Translations under genes and position numbers: made by a program
Notes under the pieces: model-generated
What the model was told of the DNA's origin: nothing
What the model saw: only the letters and a program-made list of their open reading frames with translations
Databases searched by the model: none
Shown here: positions 19,053 through 28,405 of the stretch, one piece after another
Position numbering within the stretch: the first letter of the stretch is position 1
Layout of the letters: each line of letters starts with the position of its first letter
From: JADZFO01 sp964512635
GTDB lineage: Bacteria; 4484-113; JAFGCY01
Length of the DNA: 64,000 nt
Direction: 5' to 3'
Assembly: GCA_964512635.1 (NCBI GenBank)
Contig: CAZEJB010000009.1
Location: 48,821 to 112,820, forward strand

Positions 19053-21635
19053 ATGGGCAATCTAAGCAAGCTGGTTTCTTTATTCATTGGCTTCGGGTTG
19101 GCACTTGCGCTATCCGCCTGCGCGGCAGGAGGCAAACACCAGCCACTAACAGCACTCCTCGATGACAGGTCTCAAGAGCCTGATGGCACCACCAACCAAC
19201 CGTTGTATCAGGATGGCCTGCCGGCACTGCCCGGGCCGGGCAGTGCCCTGAATCGCAAGACCGTTGAACTGGGCTTTGTTGACCTGAACGGCGTCGACTT
19301 CCTCAGGGCGGCGGCCAGCACACTGGTCATCCCCGACACCGGAAGCTGCGTGCTAAGCGGAGATGCCGGCCAGCCCGGCTGGGCCATGTACGAGTTCCAG
19401 GGCCTGACGCCGCACTACGGCTTCTTCACCCTGTCACTGTCGCTGGGCGAAGACCTGCCCAGCCGGCTCTGGGTCGCCTCCAGCGACTACGAGGGCCACC
19501 GCTGGCGCTGGCAGCAGATCGAGAACCCCACGGCTGAGCAGGGTGTGATAATTTCCAACTCGCCAAAACCGCAGAACCTGAGCGGCTCCCTCTTTTGCGT
19601 GGTCCTGGTGGATGCCGGTCAGCAGGCGAGCCTGGAAAGCCTGCGACTGGACCAGAACGCAGTGCTGCCTCCGCCCACCGGCCTGTCCGCTTCGCGCGGG
19701 ACATCCCCCGGCCGCATTGACCTTGTGTGGGACAACCCAGCCTCGGTCTTCCCCGGCCTGCAGTACACAAAGATCATCATCGAGCGCAGCACTTCGAGCA
19801 CAATTCCCTACGACTTTAAGGCGCTGGCTGAGCTGCCCGCGGGGACGACCAATTACTACGATGTACATGATGCCGATGCAAACGCCATTCCCTATAACAC
19901 AGACGTCCTCTACCGCCTCCGCTTCGGCCTGGATGATCTTGTTGGCCCCCCGGGTTACGCGGTCACCGGCATTCGCCTGCTGGGACCTGTAACTGGTTTG
20001 TATGCGACCATGAACGAGTACAACGGTGGCGACAGGATCCGTGTGTTGTGGTACACACTGCTCGATGCTTCGGCTTACCGGCTTGAGTACAGGAACGCGG
20101 ACGGCGGCGAACCCGCTGACTGGACTTACCTGACAACTGTGCCGCAGCCGGTCGTGTACTTTGACCATACTGCGGCCAATCCGCCTGGAAAGGGGTCGCT
20201 GCACCGCACCAGCTATGAGTATCGTGTGAAAGGCCTGTTCGGCGTGGAGTACGACGCGAGCCCGGAGTGGAGCTCGGTCGTTGCTGGCCGGCGCGAGCTG
20301 TTCGCCCCAATAGGGCTGACTGCCTCAGCTGGACAGTCCGCCAACATTGAGCTTAACTGGATTGCGCGTAACCCGGCGATTGGCTACAACATCTATCGCG
20401 ATGGAACTGATGCGGCGCACAAGATTGGCGCGAGCACGGAACCCACTTTCATCGATGCCGAGGCGGCTGACAACTTTCCGCACGTCTATTATGTGCAGTC
20501 AACTGCCGGCACTGACGCAAGCAGCCCCAGCGAAGGCGAGATCGGTTACACAACACGCTGCACGATGCATGACGTTCCAGATGACTTTGCTCCTGACGAC
20601 ATAGTCGCCGTTGCGGGCAGACCGGCCTTTGCCGGGTTTGGTGCTGGGCATGACTCAGTCTACTACGCCAGTGCCGGCATAGACCGGCCCGAGGACCTGG
20701 ACGACTGGCAGGTTACTCTGGCCTTTGATCCAGGTCCAATGCCAGTGTATGGTGTCTCGCTGGCCGAGTATGATGGCAAGCCCGCCATTGCCTGGCGTAA
20801 TCAGATCAGCCTGAACCTGTTGCTGGCCAATACTACCGACCCAGCTTCTCCTGCTGACTGGACCAACTGCGTCGTAGCACAGTACCTGCCTGGGCAAAGT
20901 GGTGTGATCGGTATGAAACTGGCCGTCGTGGCAGGCCGGCCGGCCATGTCGCTGGTCGGACACGAGTTCGACGAGTACACATTGCAGTACGCGGCAGCTC
21001 TTGTTGCGCTTCCGCAGTCAGAGTCTGACTGGCAGATGAGCATCATCCGGCCGTATGACTCGGGTTTTGAGAGTTACAGCATTTCCGCCCCGGCTGAACT
21101 TGGTGGTACGCCAGCGATGATCACTGCGGGAGAACAAGAACTGAGCTACCACTTTTCCTCTGCGCCAGTCCCGGACAGCAGCTCTGACTGGAACCACTAT
21201 GTCATGCTTACTGCAGAGGAATCTCCATACTATGTCAGGGCAGACCGGCTTCTGGCTGTCAACGACAAGCCGCACTGCATTGTGTTACACGAATTCCAGG
21301 CCATGCACTGGTACGCTACCGAATCACAGCCTCAAGCCGCGACGAACTGGTCGAGTTATGTGATTGCTTCGCCGTTCGAAGGCGGTGTGAAAAATATAGC
21401 GAGCGGAATCATCAATGGCAGACTGGTCTTTAAGTACGAACTCTCCCCCGACATCCAAAGTCGCGGATTCTATGCCCTGAGATCAGCCTTGCTGGCTGAA
21501 CCGATATCCAGCCAGCATTGGTCGATCGAGTGCCTTCTGCCCGCAAAACCCAAGGCTGTGTGCGGTGCGGGCGGCGTGGCGCAGATACTTGGCAGCGACA
21601 AATCCCTGGGGCAGGTTCTGCTTCGCCTGGAATAG
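19053..21635 (+). CDS. Large lipoprotein, FnIII-like plus propeller-like repeats
   Basis: An 860-residue lipoprotein with lipobox ALSAC (Cys23). The shared N-terminal module occupies about residues 60-210 (WAMYEF, then SDYEGHRWRWQ). Two or three fibronectin-type-III-like domains follow (about 210-500), the last with GYNIYRDG and HVYYVQS. The C-terminal 350 residues contain about six repeats of the type V-x-G-K/R-P-A, a small strand, then D-W, as in a beta-propeller. It is a paralogue of the next gene at 21815. Surface display is inferred. A fragment of the cdsA 3' end lies 7 bases after the stop. Confidence 0.75.
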   Translation: MGNLSKLVSLFIGFGLALALSACAAGGKHQPLTALLDDRSQEPDGTTNQPLYQDGLPALPGPGSALNRKTVELGFVDLNGVDFLRAAASTLVIPDTGSCVLSGDAGQPGWAMYEFQGLTPHYGFFTLSLSLGEDLPSRLWVASSDYEGHRWRWQQIENPTAEQGVIISNSPKPQNLSGSLFCVVLVDAGQQASLESLRLDQNAVLPPPTGLSASRGTSPGRIDLVWDNPASVFPGLQYTKIIIERSTSSTIPYDFKALAELPAGTTNYYDVHDADANAIPYNTDVLYRLRFGLDDLVGPPGYAVTGIRLLGPVTGLYATMNEYNGGDRIRVLWYTLLDASAYRLEYRNADGGEPADWTYLTTVPQPVVYFDHTAANPPGKGSLHRTSYEYRVKGLFGVEYDASPEWSSVVAGRRELFAPIGLTASAGQSANIELNWIARNPAIGYNIYRDGTDAAHKIGASTEPTFIDAEAADNFPHVYYVQSTAGTDASSPSEGEIGYTTRCTMHDVPDDFAPDDIVAVAGRPAFAGFGAGHDSVYYASAGIDRPEDLDDWQVTLAFDPGPMPVYGVSLAEYDGKPAIAWRNQISLNLLLANTTDPASPADWTNCVVAQYLPGQSGVIGMKLAVVAGRPAMSLVGHEFDEYTLQYAAALVALPQSESDWQMSIIRPYDSGFESYSISAPAELGGTPAMITAGEQELSYHFSSAPVPDSSSDWNHYVMLTAEESPYYVRADRLLAVNDKPHCIVLHEFQAMHWYATESQPQAATNWSSYVIASPFEGGVKNIASGIINGRLVFKYELSPDIQSRGFYALRSALLAEPISSQHWSIECLLPAKPKAVCGAGGVAQILGSDKSLGQVLLRLE

Positions 21636-21641
21636 CCGACC

Positions 21642-21734
21642 CTAAACCGCCAGCAGCAGCAAAAACAGCAGCGGGGCGATGAAGATCAGGCTGTCGAAGC
21701 GGTCGAGGATGCCGCCGTGGCCCGGCAGCAGCGC
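21642..21734 (-). pseudogene. cdsA: Copy 1 of the cdsA 3' end
   Basis: These 93 bases match the last 93 bases of cdsA (26011-26103), including the TAG stop, with two substitutions seen by eye. They end abruptly within the codons for the GHGG motif region. There is no start or upstream part, so it is a duplicated tail and not a gene. Confidence 0.85.
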
Positions 21735-21814
21735 ACTTAATCGGGTATAACACTCCTGTTAGCGGGCAAGCTTGGGCAGCTTGGTTTGTTGCAACTGCAG
21801 ACAGGACGGTAAGC

Positions 21815-24451
21815 ATGGTAAGGTGGGATTCTGCGCTGAGATTGATGGCGCTGGTGTTGCTTTTCATGACTCATGCATGTAGCTCGCAGGGCTCGGCGCC
21901 AGATCTGGCGACATCAGAGCAGCGCCCTCTGCAGCAGAGGTCGCAGAAAGAGCCTCCGGTCTCACCTGCGCGCGAACTGCCAGCGTTCCAAATGCAAGAG
22001 CTTCCAGGGCTGCCGACGCATGGTTCTGGCAAACCCCACATGGCACTTGAGTTGACTTCGGTCGAGCTTAAGGGCTCTCATTTCAGCAAAGCTTCGAGCA
22101 CAACTCTCGTAAATCCCTTCCTAGGCAGCAGCATCCTGAGCAGTACTACCGGCCGGCCCGGCTGGGTGATGTATGAGTTCGACGGCCTTAGCCCTAATGA
22201 TGGCCTGCTGAATATTCGCCTTGATCTAGCCCAGCCACTGCCGCAACAATGCTGGATTGCGCTCAGCGACTATGCGAGCCAAAGTTGGCACTGGCAGAAG
22301 ATATCCTTGCCGCTGCCCGAAAACACGCTATCAGTGCCGTCCGAAGTGCAGCCCTGCAGTCCCGACGGTTCCCTGTTCTGTATTGTCCTGATCGACGCGA
22401 CGCAGCGAAGCGAGATTCTCAGCCTGACGCTTGATCTGGATGCCAGTTTGCCCGTGCCTCAAGGTCTGACGGCCAGCTATGGCAAGTTTGCCGGTCGAGT
22501 TGAGCTGGAGTGGGAAGATCCTGCGGTCAGCTATCCCGGACTGCATTTCGAAAGTATCGTTTTGGAGCGCAGCTTTTCCCAGCAGTCGCCCTTTGTCTTT
22601 GAGCCGCTCGCAACCTTGTCCAGTGGTACTACGAGTTACAGCGATGTGCATAGCAGCTCTGGGCCTGGTGCCAATCCGATTCCTTACGGGCTGAACGTCT
22701 TTTACCGACTGCGCCTGCAGCGACTGGACCTTCTGGGGCCCGCCGGGCTGGGCGTTTCAGGGCTGCGGACCATTGGAAAGGTTGGCCAGTTGGATGCCAG
22801 CTATGACGATCTTGATGTTTCATCCCCCACCTTCAATCCTGCGGTGAAAGGCGACCATGTCCAACTTGACTGGAGTGCGGTACCGGAGGCTGATAGTTAC
22901 CTTATCGAATACCGTAACCTGGACAACTCGGATCCTTTCGAATGGGCCACGCTGGCTAGTGTTCCCGGATCCCAGACGAGCTTCAGCCATACCCACAACC
23001 TTGAGAGTGCGCGCGAGTGCCGCCATATGACCCGGTATGAGTACAGGGTCAAGGCGGGGTATGAGGGTGAACTTGGCCTGAACTGGAGTTCCGCCGATAT
23101 CGGTCGCCGGCAGATGGCGGCGCCGGCGGAGGTCGGCGCGACCCGCGGCCAGGCTGACACAGTATTGCTTGAGTGGACGCCAGCCCCTGGTGCCGATGGC
23201 TACAGCGTTTATCGCGACGGCACTGCGCAGGAGAACAAACTCGGTTGGCAGAGCGGCAGCAGTTTTACAGCCGAGGAACCTGGACATGCTCCTCATGTCT
23301 ATTACGTCCAGTCGACGCTCGGTGGCGACACCAGCAGCTTCAGCGATGCTGTGCTGGGCTTCAGTTCGGGCTGGCGCAGCTATCCCAGACCGGAAATGAA
23401 TTACCCCAATTCGCTGGGTGTCGTGGGTGGCCGGCCCATCGCCGCCTGGTCCAGCAGCAATTCCCATCTGATTTGCTGCCTGGCAGAAGAGGCCAGTCCC
23501 GACGGGCTCAGCGACTGGTCGCAGCACGAAGTGTATGAGACCGATGGTAAACACATTTTTACTCAAAAAGTCTTCGAGTATCAGGGCAAGCCCGCAATTG
23601 CCTTTGCATCCGCGGACGAACTTTGGCTGGCGCGCGCTCTGGTAACTTCCCCCACGTCTGCCGCAGATTGGCAGATTCAACTTGTTGCAGATCAGCTGCC
23701 TCCCAGCGCATGGGAAAAGCAGCTGGCCTTCGGCCTGGTCGGCGGTCGGCTGGTCTGTCTGTATAGCCACGGGCCGCTTGGCGGCAGTGGTATCAGTTAT
23801 CTTGCTGCGCTTAACGCAGACCCGCAGGACATGAGCGACTGGACTCAAAGCAGCTTTGCGACTGTTGCGGGCTGGCAGGCTGATTGCAGCGCGCCAAAGG
23901 AGGTAGGCGGTCTGCCGGCATTGGCCTACCTTGACTTTGACGGTATCCACTATGCCTATGCGGACAGTCTCTCCCCGGCTGACGCTGACTGGCACACCCA
24001 TCTGGTTCAGATTGGCGATCAGTTTGAAGAGTCCTCACTGCAGGTAATCAACGGCAAGCCGGCGCTGTTTTACTCGCGCGCCATCCCGGCTGAGATGCAG
24101 GAAGGAGAGCTCTGGCAGGCCACGGCACTGCAGGAACAGCCCGCCGCCGCTGCTGACTGGCAGAGCTATAAGATTAACACTCCGGGCGTCATCAACCCGC
24201 AGCTCATTGGCCTGACAACCACCCCGGACTCAATGCTGCTTATTTACACCGCCCAAAAGGCGGGGGAGTACCTCATTTGCAGCGCCGAGTCGCAGGACCT
24301 TGCGCCGTCTCAGGACAACAACTGGGCGCACGAGGCAGTTACAGAGGAGAGTCTGGAACAGCCGCTCTTCTGCGGGGGTTTTGCCCAGGCGCTGTCGACT
24401 ATGCCAAACGGCGAGGCACTTCCGCTGCCGGTGATGCTGCGGCGCGAATAG
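21815..24451 (+). CDS. Large lipoprotein paralogous to the gene at 19053
   Basis: An 878-residue paralogue of the preceding large gene with the same order of parts: signal peptide with a weak lipobox (MTHAC, Cys22), shared module (WVMYEF, then SDYASQSWHWQK), fibronectin-like domains with GYSVYRDG and HVYYVQS, and propeller-like repeats (GGRPIAAW, QGKPAIAF, GGLPALAY, NGKPALFY). It sits between two copies of the cdsA 3' end, which suggests the gene and a cdsA tail were copied or inserted together. Function is unknown; binding or adhesion at the cell surface is plausible. Confidence 0.75.
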   Translation: MVRWDSALRLMALVLLFMTHACSSQGSAPDLATSEQRPLQQRSQKEPPVSPARELPAFQMQELPGLPTHGSGKPHMALELTSVELKGSHFSKASSTTLVNPFLGSSILSSTTGRPGWVMYEFDGLSPNDGLLNIRLDLAQPLPQQCWIALSDYASQSWHWQKISLPLPENTLSVPSEVQPCSPDGSLFCIVLIDATQRSEILSLTLDLDASLPVPQGLTASYGKFAGRVELEWEDPAVSYPGLHFESIVLERSFSQQSPFVFEPLATLSSGTTSYSDVHSSSGPGANPIPYGLNVFYRLRLQRLDLLGPAGLGVSGLRTIGKVGQLDASYDDLDVSSPTFNPAVKGDHVQLDWSAVPEADSYLIEYRNLDNSDPFEWATLASVPGSQTSFSHTHNLESARECRHMTRYEYRVKAGYEGELGLNWSSADIGRRQMAAPAEVGATRGQADTVLLEWTPAPGADGYSVYRDGTAQENKLGWQSGSSFTAEEPGHAPHVYYVQSTLGGDTSSFSDAVLGFSSGWRSYPRPEMNYPNSLGVVGGRPIAAWSSSNSHLICCLAEEASPDGLSDWSQHEVYETDGKHIFTQKVFEYQGKPAIAFASADELWLARALVTSPTSAADWQIQLVADQLPPSAWEKQLAFGLVGGRLVCLYSHGPLGGSGISYLAALNADPQDMSDWTQSSFATVAGWQADCSAPKEVGGLPALAYLDFDGIHYAYADSLSPADADWHTHLVQIGDQFEESSLQVINGKPALFYSRAIPAEMQEGELWQATALQEQPAAAADWQSYKINTPGVINPQLIGLTTTPDSMLLIYTAQKAGEYLICSAESQDLAPSQDNNWAHEAVTEESLEQPLFCGGFAQALSTMPNGEALPLPVMLRRE

Positions 24452-24467
24452 TCCTGCGCATGACTCT

Positions 24468-24627
24468 CTAAACCGCCAGCAGCAGCAGATACAGCAGCGG
24501 GGCGACGAAGATCAGGCTGTCGAAGCGGTCGAGTATCCCGCCGTGGCCCGGCAGCAGCGCGCCATAGTCCTTGATTCCGGCCTGGCGCTTGAGCAGGCTG
24601 AAGGACAGGTCGCCCAGCACCCCGGCC
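24468..24627 (-). pseudogene. cdsA: Copy 2 of the cdsA 3' end
   Basis: These 160 bases match 26011-26170, the last 160 bases of cdsA, at about 97% by eye (the clearest change is GAT for AAA near the end). They encode the catalytic KRQAGIKDYG to GHGGILDRFDSL tail without the rest of the enzyme. The match stops cleanly at 24627. Confidence 0.88.
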
Positions 24628-24689
24628 CGCTCAGGCCATTGTGTGTCGTAACCAGGAGTCAAATCGCTATCTGGAAGTCCACTCCACTC

Positions 24690-25427
24690 TTACAAGCATG
24701 TTCCACCCCAAACGCGCTTACCATCAGGGCCCATGACTTGGAGAATGAAACTGTTATCCTCTGGATAGTACTGGTACTTAAGCTGGAAGGCGGACCCGTC
24801 ACAAAGCAAGGGGCCACCTGTGTACGGGTTTACGGGGTTGCTGCCAAAGGGTGCCAGTCCGCTGCTGACAAACTCCTGCCAAGTCGAAGGACAGTGGCCG
24901 TAGACCAGGTCATAACCGCGTATGGCTTCCTTACAGACACACGCCAATCCTAAAAGCTGCTGAAGTTCGCGGTTGCCTTTGACAATATCCCCACCCCAGA
25001 CATTGCCTGAACTCCCAACAATGAATCCGTCCCAGGTACTCGATGTGTCACGCGCTTCAAATGGTATCAGTGGGTTGGAATCACTTTGAAGTCCCAAACT
25101 CAAGAATCCAGGCGGCGTCTGGGCCCCGCGATAGACATAGACAATGTCCCAGTCCTCATCAATTCCCTGGTCATCTAGGTCAATCACATGAACGCCATCC
25201 CACTTGACTGGTCGTTGGAACAACCCAGCATCACGAACATTCCCCCAACTCTCCGGCCAGTGGCCGTAAATGCTGTAGAAGCTGGAAACGGCTCGGAAGA
25301 CAGAGTTGACTTCCGACACTGACTTGTAGTGTTCTCCTGATTCATGTGGGAATGGAGATGCCTTTGCAGTCTGCGATATCAAGAGAAGTGCAGCGAATAC
25401 TGTTATCAGCGATTTGACGTTCATCAT
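24690..25427 (-). CDS. Secreted hypothetical protein, pseudopilin-like repeats
   Basis: A 245-residue protein with a Sec signal peptide (cleavage near AKASP). It has two weakly similar halves, each with YxxYGHWPESWGNVRDAG or YGHCPSTWQEFVSSG. The second half contains NPVNPYTGGPL, which is reminiscent of the C-terminal part of type II/IV pseudopilins, but the N-terminal pilin helix is absent. AGGAG lies 5 bases before the first ATG. It follows the Cys-rich gene by 9 bases. The pair has about 50% GC by hand count, below its surroundings, and lies between a cdsA tail copy and cdsA itself. Confidence 0.65.
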   Translation of the reverse strand: MMNVKSLITVFAALLLISQTAKASPFPHESGEHYKSVSEVNSVFRAVSSFYSIYGHWPESWGNVRDAGLFQRPVKWDGVHVIDLDDQGIDEDWDIVYVYRGAQTPPGFLSLGLQSDSNPLIPFEARDTSSTWDGFIVGSSGNVWGGDIVKGNRELQQLLGLACVCKEAIRGYDLVYGHCPSTWQEFVSSGLAPFGSNPVNPYTGGPLLCDGSAFQLKYQYYPEDNSFILQVMGPDGKRVWGGTCL

Positions 25428-25436
25428 TTTTGCTCC

Positions 25437-25892
25437 TTAGGAGTTGTCGCAGTACTTGTAATCTCTGCGCTCGTGACCATCACAGCAATAGTAGTCTTCC
25501 CAAACCTGCACAAATGTCGGCCACGGGGGAAGGGTGGTACAAGACTGTGTTAGATTCCGGGCCAGACCCGTCTCACAGTCGACGCATTCTATCTTAACGC
25601 ACGCATCTGCTGATGGCGGGTCAGTAGACGGCGGGCATTGTTCAATAGCCAGGACACAGCGATCTACCCAGTAGAAGAACCCAGCAGTTCCCCCGCCAGG
25701 GCATGGTGCATCCAGGAACATCTCCATGGCAGGCTGTGTTGAAACACGACCCACGTCGCAACCATCGTCTTCGCAGCTGAACACTTCGCCGGGAGGGCAG
25801 CATTCTTCATTTGCATACGTACACAACGGGATAAGCGCAACGCTTAGCGTCAGGACGATACAGAGCAACTGAATCTGTCTATACTTTGGCAT
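25437..25892 (-). CDS. Small secreted cysteine-rich protein
   Basis: A 151-residue protein with a signal peptide (residues 1-27) and a mature part holding 18 cysteines, including ECCPPGE, CEDDGCD, CVKIECVDCE and YYCCDG. The pattern suggests a disulfide-stabilised extracellular protein. GGAGG stands 10 bases before the ATG. It forms an operon with the downstream gene. No family is recognised. Its GC is lower than that of the flanking core genes, which fits acquisition by transfer. Confidence 0.6.
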   Translation of the reverse strand: MPKYRQIQLLCIVLTLSVALIPLCTYANEECCPPGEVFSCEDDGCDVGRVSTQPAMEMFLDAPCPGGGTAGFFYWVDRCVLAIEQCPPSTDPPSADACVKIECVDCETGLARNLTQSCTTLPPWPTFVQVWEDYYCCDGHERRDYKYCDNS

Positions 25893-26010
25893 ACGAACTT
25901 GATCCTCCGATGGAAGGATAGCCTCTGGGGGGGGCTTGTCAAGCTTTTCGGGTTGCTTCTTGTAAGAGTTTTTGCTTGAGCCAAAGCCAAGGTTAGGATG
26001 GCTAAGTATG

Positions 26011-26880
26011 CTAAACCGCCAGCAGCAGCAAAAACAGCAGCGGGGCGACGAAGATCAGGCTGTCGAAGCGGTCGAGGATGCCGCCATGGCCCGGCAGCAG
26101 CGCGCCATAGTCCTTGATTCCGGCCTGGCGCTTGAGCAGGCTGAAGGACAGGTCGCCCAGCACCCCGGCCAGCGAGAGCAGCGCGCCGCAGATGAACATC
26201 AGTGCCAGCGGGCCGATCAGCGCCCAGGGCCCGTCGGCGGGCGTTCCAGCGAGGCGCAGGTTATCCAGCGGGTGGCCGAGAAACTGGATATCGCGGCCGA
26301 AATAGACCGCGCTGAGCAGCCAGCACATGCCGGCAGCCAGGCTGCCGCCGACCAGGCCCTCGACAGTCTTCTTGGGGCTGACCTTGCACAGCAGGCTCCG
26401 GCCGGCCAGCTTGCCGGCCCAGATGCTGCCGGTGTCCGCGCCCCAGGAGGCGCCGATCAGCAGCAGCAGGTAGGGGTAATCCCCGGGCCAGCCGGCGATT
26501 GCCGCGGCGATGCCCAGCGGCAGGCTGATTAGAAGTACGCCGCGCAGGAGCTGCCAGGCGCGCTCGCCGCTGCCGCCCTTTTCAAAGTCCGCCAGGGCGA
26601 CGGCGCAGCAGACGCCAAAGATGATGAACAGCAGCACCGGCAGCAAGGGCAGCGCGGTCCACTTGATCAGCGCCAGCGCGGTGGCCGTGGTCAGCAGCGA
26701 GCCAAGGCCGATGAAGGTCAGGCGCAGCGGCAGGCTGAGGTCCGGGATCAGGCGAAAATACTCAATCTGCGCCAGCAGGTTGGCCAGCAGCATCGCCCCC
26801 AGTGCACCCCAGAAGCCCTGCAGGCACAAAAAGAGGAACAGTCCCCCGCCCAGCAGCGCCGTCAGGGTACGCTGGAGCAT
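26011..26880 (-). CDS. cdsA: Phosphatidate cytidylyltransferase
   Basis: A 289-residue integral membrane enzyme making CDP-diacylglycerol from phosphatidate and CTP. Family signatures are SPKKTVEGLVGG and the C-terminal GDLSFSLLKRQAGIKDYG then LPGHGGILDRFDSL. About eight membrane helices are visible. The ATG overlaps the uppS stop (TAATG), so frr-uppS-cdsA form one operon, a common order in bacteria. Its 3' end is duplicated twice downstream (24468 and 21642), each time next to a non-core gene. Confidence 0.95.
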   Translation of the reverse strand: MLQRTLTALLGGGLFLFLCLQGFWGALGAMLLANLLAQIEYFRLIPDLSLPLRLTFIGLGSLLTTATALALIKWTALPLLPVLLFIIFGVCCAVALADFEKGGSGERAWQLLRGVLLISLPLGIAAAIAGWPGDYPYLLLLIGASWGADTGSIWAGKLAGRSLLCKVSPKKTVEGLVGGSLAAGMCWLLSAVYFGRDIQFLGHPLDNLRLAGTPADGPWALIGPLALMFICGALLSLAGVLGDLSFSLLKRQAGIKDYGALLPGHGGILDRFDSLIFVAPLLFLLLLAV

Positions 26881-27644
26881 TACAACCTGCCAAAGCGGCG
26901 GTGCCGCACCTGATATTCCTGCACAGCCGCCAGAAAGTCGGCCCGGCTGAAGTCGGGCCACAGAACTTCGGTGAAGACCAGCTCGCTGTAGGCGATCTGC
27001 CACAGCAGGAAGTTGCTGATGCGCTGCTCGCCGGAGGTGCGGATCACCATGTCGGGGTCGGGAATATCAGGGTGGTAGAGGAAGCGCCTGAAGGTGTTGT
27101 CCGTCAGACGCGTCAAGTCAAACTCGCCGCGCAAGGCCGCCTCGGCCATTGCGCGCGCGGCGTCGAGGATCTCAGTGCGCCCGCCGTACATCACGCAGAT
27201 GTTCAGGGTCAGGCCAGTGTTGCCGGCAGTCAGCTCCACCGCCTCGCGGAACTTGTTGGCCGGCGCTTCCGGCAGCCAGTCCAGCAGGCCGGTGACCACC
27301 ATGCGCACGTTCTTTTCATTGAGCTCCGGCGCCTCGGCCATCGGCACGCGGGTGAAGAGGTCATACAGATAAGCAACCTCTTCCGCCGGCCGCTCGGAGT
27401 TCTCGGTGCTGAAGCTGTAGATCGACAGATAGCGGATGCCCAGGTCGTCGGCCGTATTCACAGCCCGGCGGATCGCCGCGACCCCGGCGCTGTGGCCCTC
27501 GCAGCGAGAGAGGCCCTGGCCCTCGGCCCAGCGGCCGTTGCCGTCCATGATGATGCCGACGTGCTGCGGCAGCGCCTGCAGGTCAAGGCTGGCCAGGATC
27601 TCCTCAGCCTTCTCGGGCGCGCAGGGGGGCAGCACGGTGGCCAT
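26880..27644 (-). CDS. uppS: Undecaprenyl diphosphate synthase
   Basis: A cis-prenyltransferase of 254 residues that makes the C55 carrier lipid for peptidoglycan and LPS. The catalytic Asp is in IIMDGNGRWA, with the SxEN segment FSTENSERP and the WPDF motif near the end all present. A 25-residue N-terminal extension precedes the domain. The start directly abuts the frr stop codon. Confidence 0.95.
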   Translation of the reverse strand: MATVLPPCAPEKAEEILASLDLQALPQHVGIIMDGNGRWAEGQGLSRCEGHSAGVAAIRRAVNTADDLGIRYLSIYSFSTENSERPAEEVAYLYDLFTRVPMAEAPELNEKNVRMVVTGLLDWLPEAPANKFREAVELTAGNTGLTLNICVMYGGRTEILDAARAMAEAALRGEFDLTRLTDNTFRRFLYHPDIPDPDMVIRTSGEQRISNFLLWQIAYSELVFTEVLWPDFSRADFLAAVQEYQVRHRRFGRL

Positions 27645-28208
27645 CTAGAAGTCGGTGATCTCCTTTTCCTTGGCCTTCAGCGCGGCCTCGAGGCTGCCAA
27701 GCTCCTTCTCCAGCAGCTTATCGATCTTGCCCAGCGCGTCGTGCATCTCGTCTTCGCTGCATTCCTTGTTCTTGGCCAGCTTCTTGATGTGGTCGTTGGC
27801 GTCGCGGCGCACGTTGCGCAGGGCCACGCGGCCCTCCTCGGCGTGCTTGTGCACCAGCTTAATCAGCTCCTTGCGCCGGTCTTCAGTCAGCGGCGGCAGA
27901 GTCAGCCGCACCGTCGTGCCGTCGTTCATCGGCGTCAGGTTCAGCTCGCTCAGGCGCAGGCCCTTGTCGATCGCGCTGAGCATGCCCTTGTCATAGGGCA
28001 CGATGGCGATGGTGGTCGCATCCGGCGTGGTGATGGTCGCCAGCTGGTTCAGCGGCATTTCCGAGCCATAGGCCGCGATCTTGATGTGCTCGACCAGCGC
28101 GCTGGAGGCGCGGCCGGCCCGCAGGTGGCCGATCTCACGCTCAAAGGCGTGGATGCTGGTCTCCATGTGGGAGTGTGCTTTGTCTATATAGTCCTTGAGA
28201 GTGCTCAT
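27645..28208 (-). CDS. frr: Ribosome recycling factor
   Basis: A 187-residue factor of normal length that releases ribosomes after termination. Signatures are HLRAGRASSALVEHIKI, PLNQLATITTPDATTI and RKELIKLVHKHAEEGRVALRNVRRDAN. AAGGGAAGGG precedes the ATG. TATAAT at 28236-28241 (minus strand) is a likely -10 for the operon. Confidence 0.95.
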   Translation of the reverse strand: MSTLKDYIDKAHSHMETSIHAFEREIGHLRAGRASSALVEHIKIAAYGSEMPLNQLATITTPDATTIAIVPYDKGMLSAIDKGLRLSELNLTPMNDGTTVRLTLPPLTEDRRKELIKLVHKHAEEGRVALRNVRRDANDHIKKLAKNKECSEDEMHDALGKIDKLLEKELGSLEAALKAKEKEITDF

Positions 28209-28245
28209 ACCCTTCCCTTCAGAGTCGAAGGGGAATTATAGCGGA

Positions 28246-28271
28246 GTAGGGGCCGAGCATCGCCTCGGCCC
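28246..28271. repeat. GTAGGGGC palindromic element upstream of frr
   Basis: GTAGGGGCCGAGCATCGCCT then CGGCCC forms a hairpin between frr and the divergent membrane-protein gene. Confidence 0.65.
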
Positions 28272-28391
28272 TTTCCGCAGGGACCGGAGATCAGATTGTG
28301 TAAAACGCGCATCTGCCCCGGATCCAACATACAGATCTCTCAATCGACGATTCCAGTGCGCGGCCCTGTCCTCACCCTTCAGCCCATCCCC

Positions 28392-28397
28392 TATAAT
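28392..28397 (+). promoter_or_regulatory. Putative -10 element of a leaderless gene
   Basis: A perfect TATAAT ends 8 bases before the ATG at 28406, too close to leave room for a Shine-Dalgarno. It is one of several such cases in the window. Confidence 0.5.
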
Positions 28398-28405
28398 CAG
28401 TTTAA

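Noticed and set aside
24468..24662. A separate 64-residue membrane protein gene
   Set aside because: Its sequence is the cdsA C-terminus on a duplicated 160-base fragment; the upstream part is unrelated junction sequence and has no ribosome-binding site.
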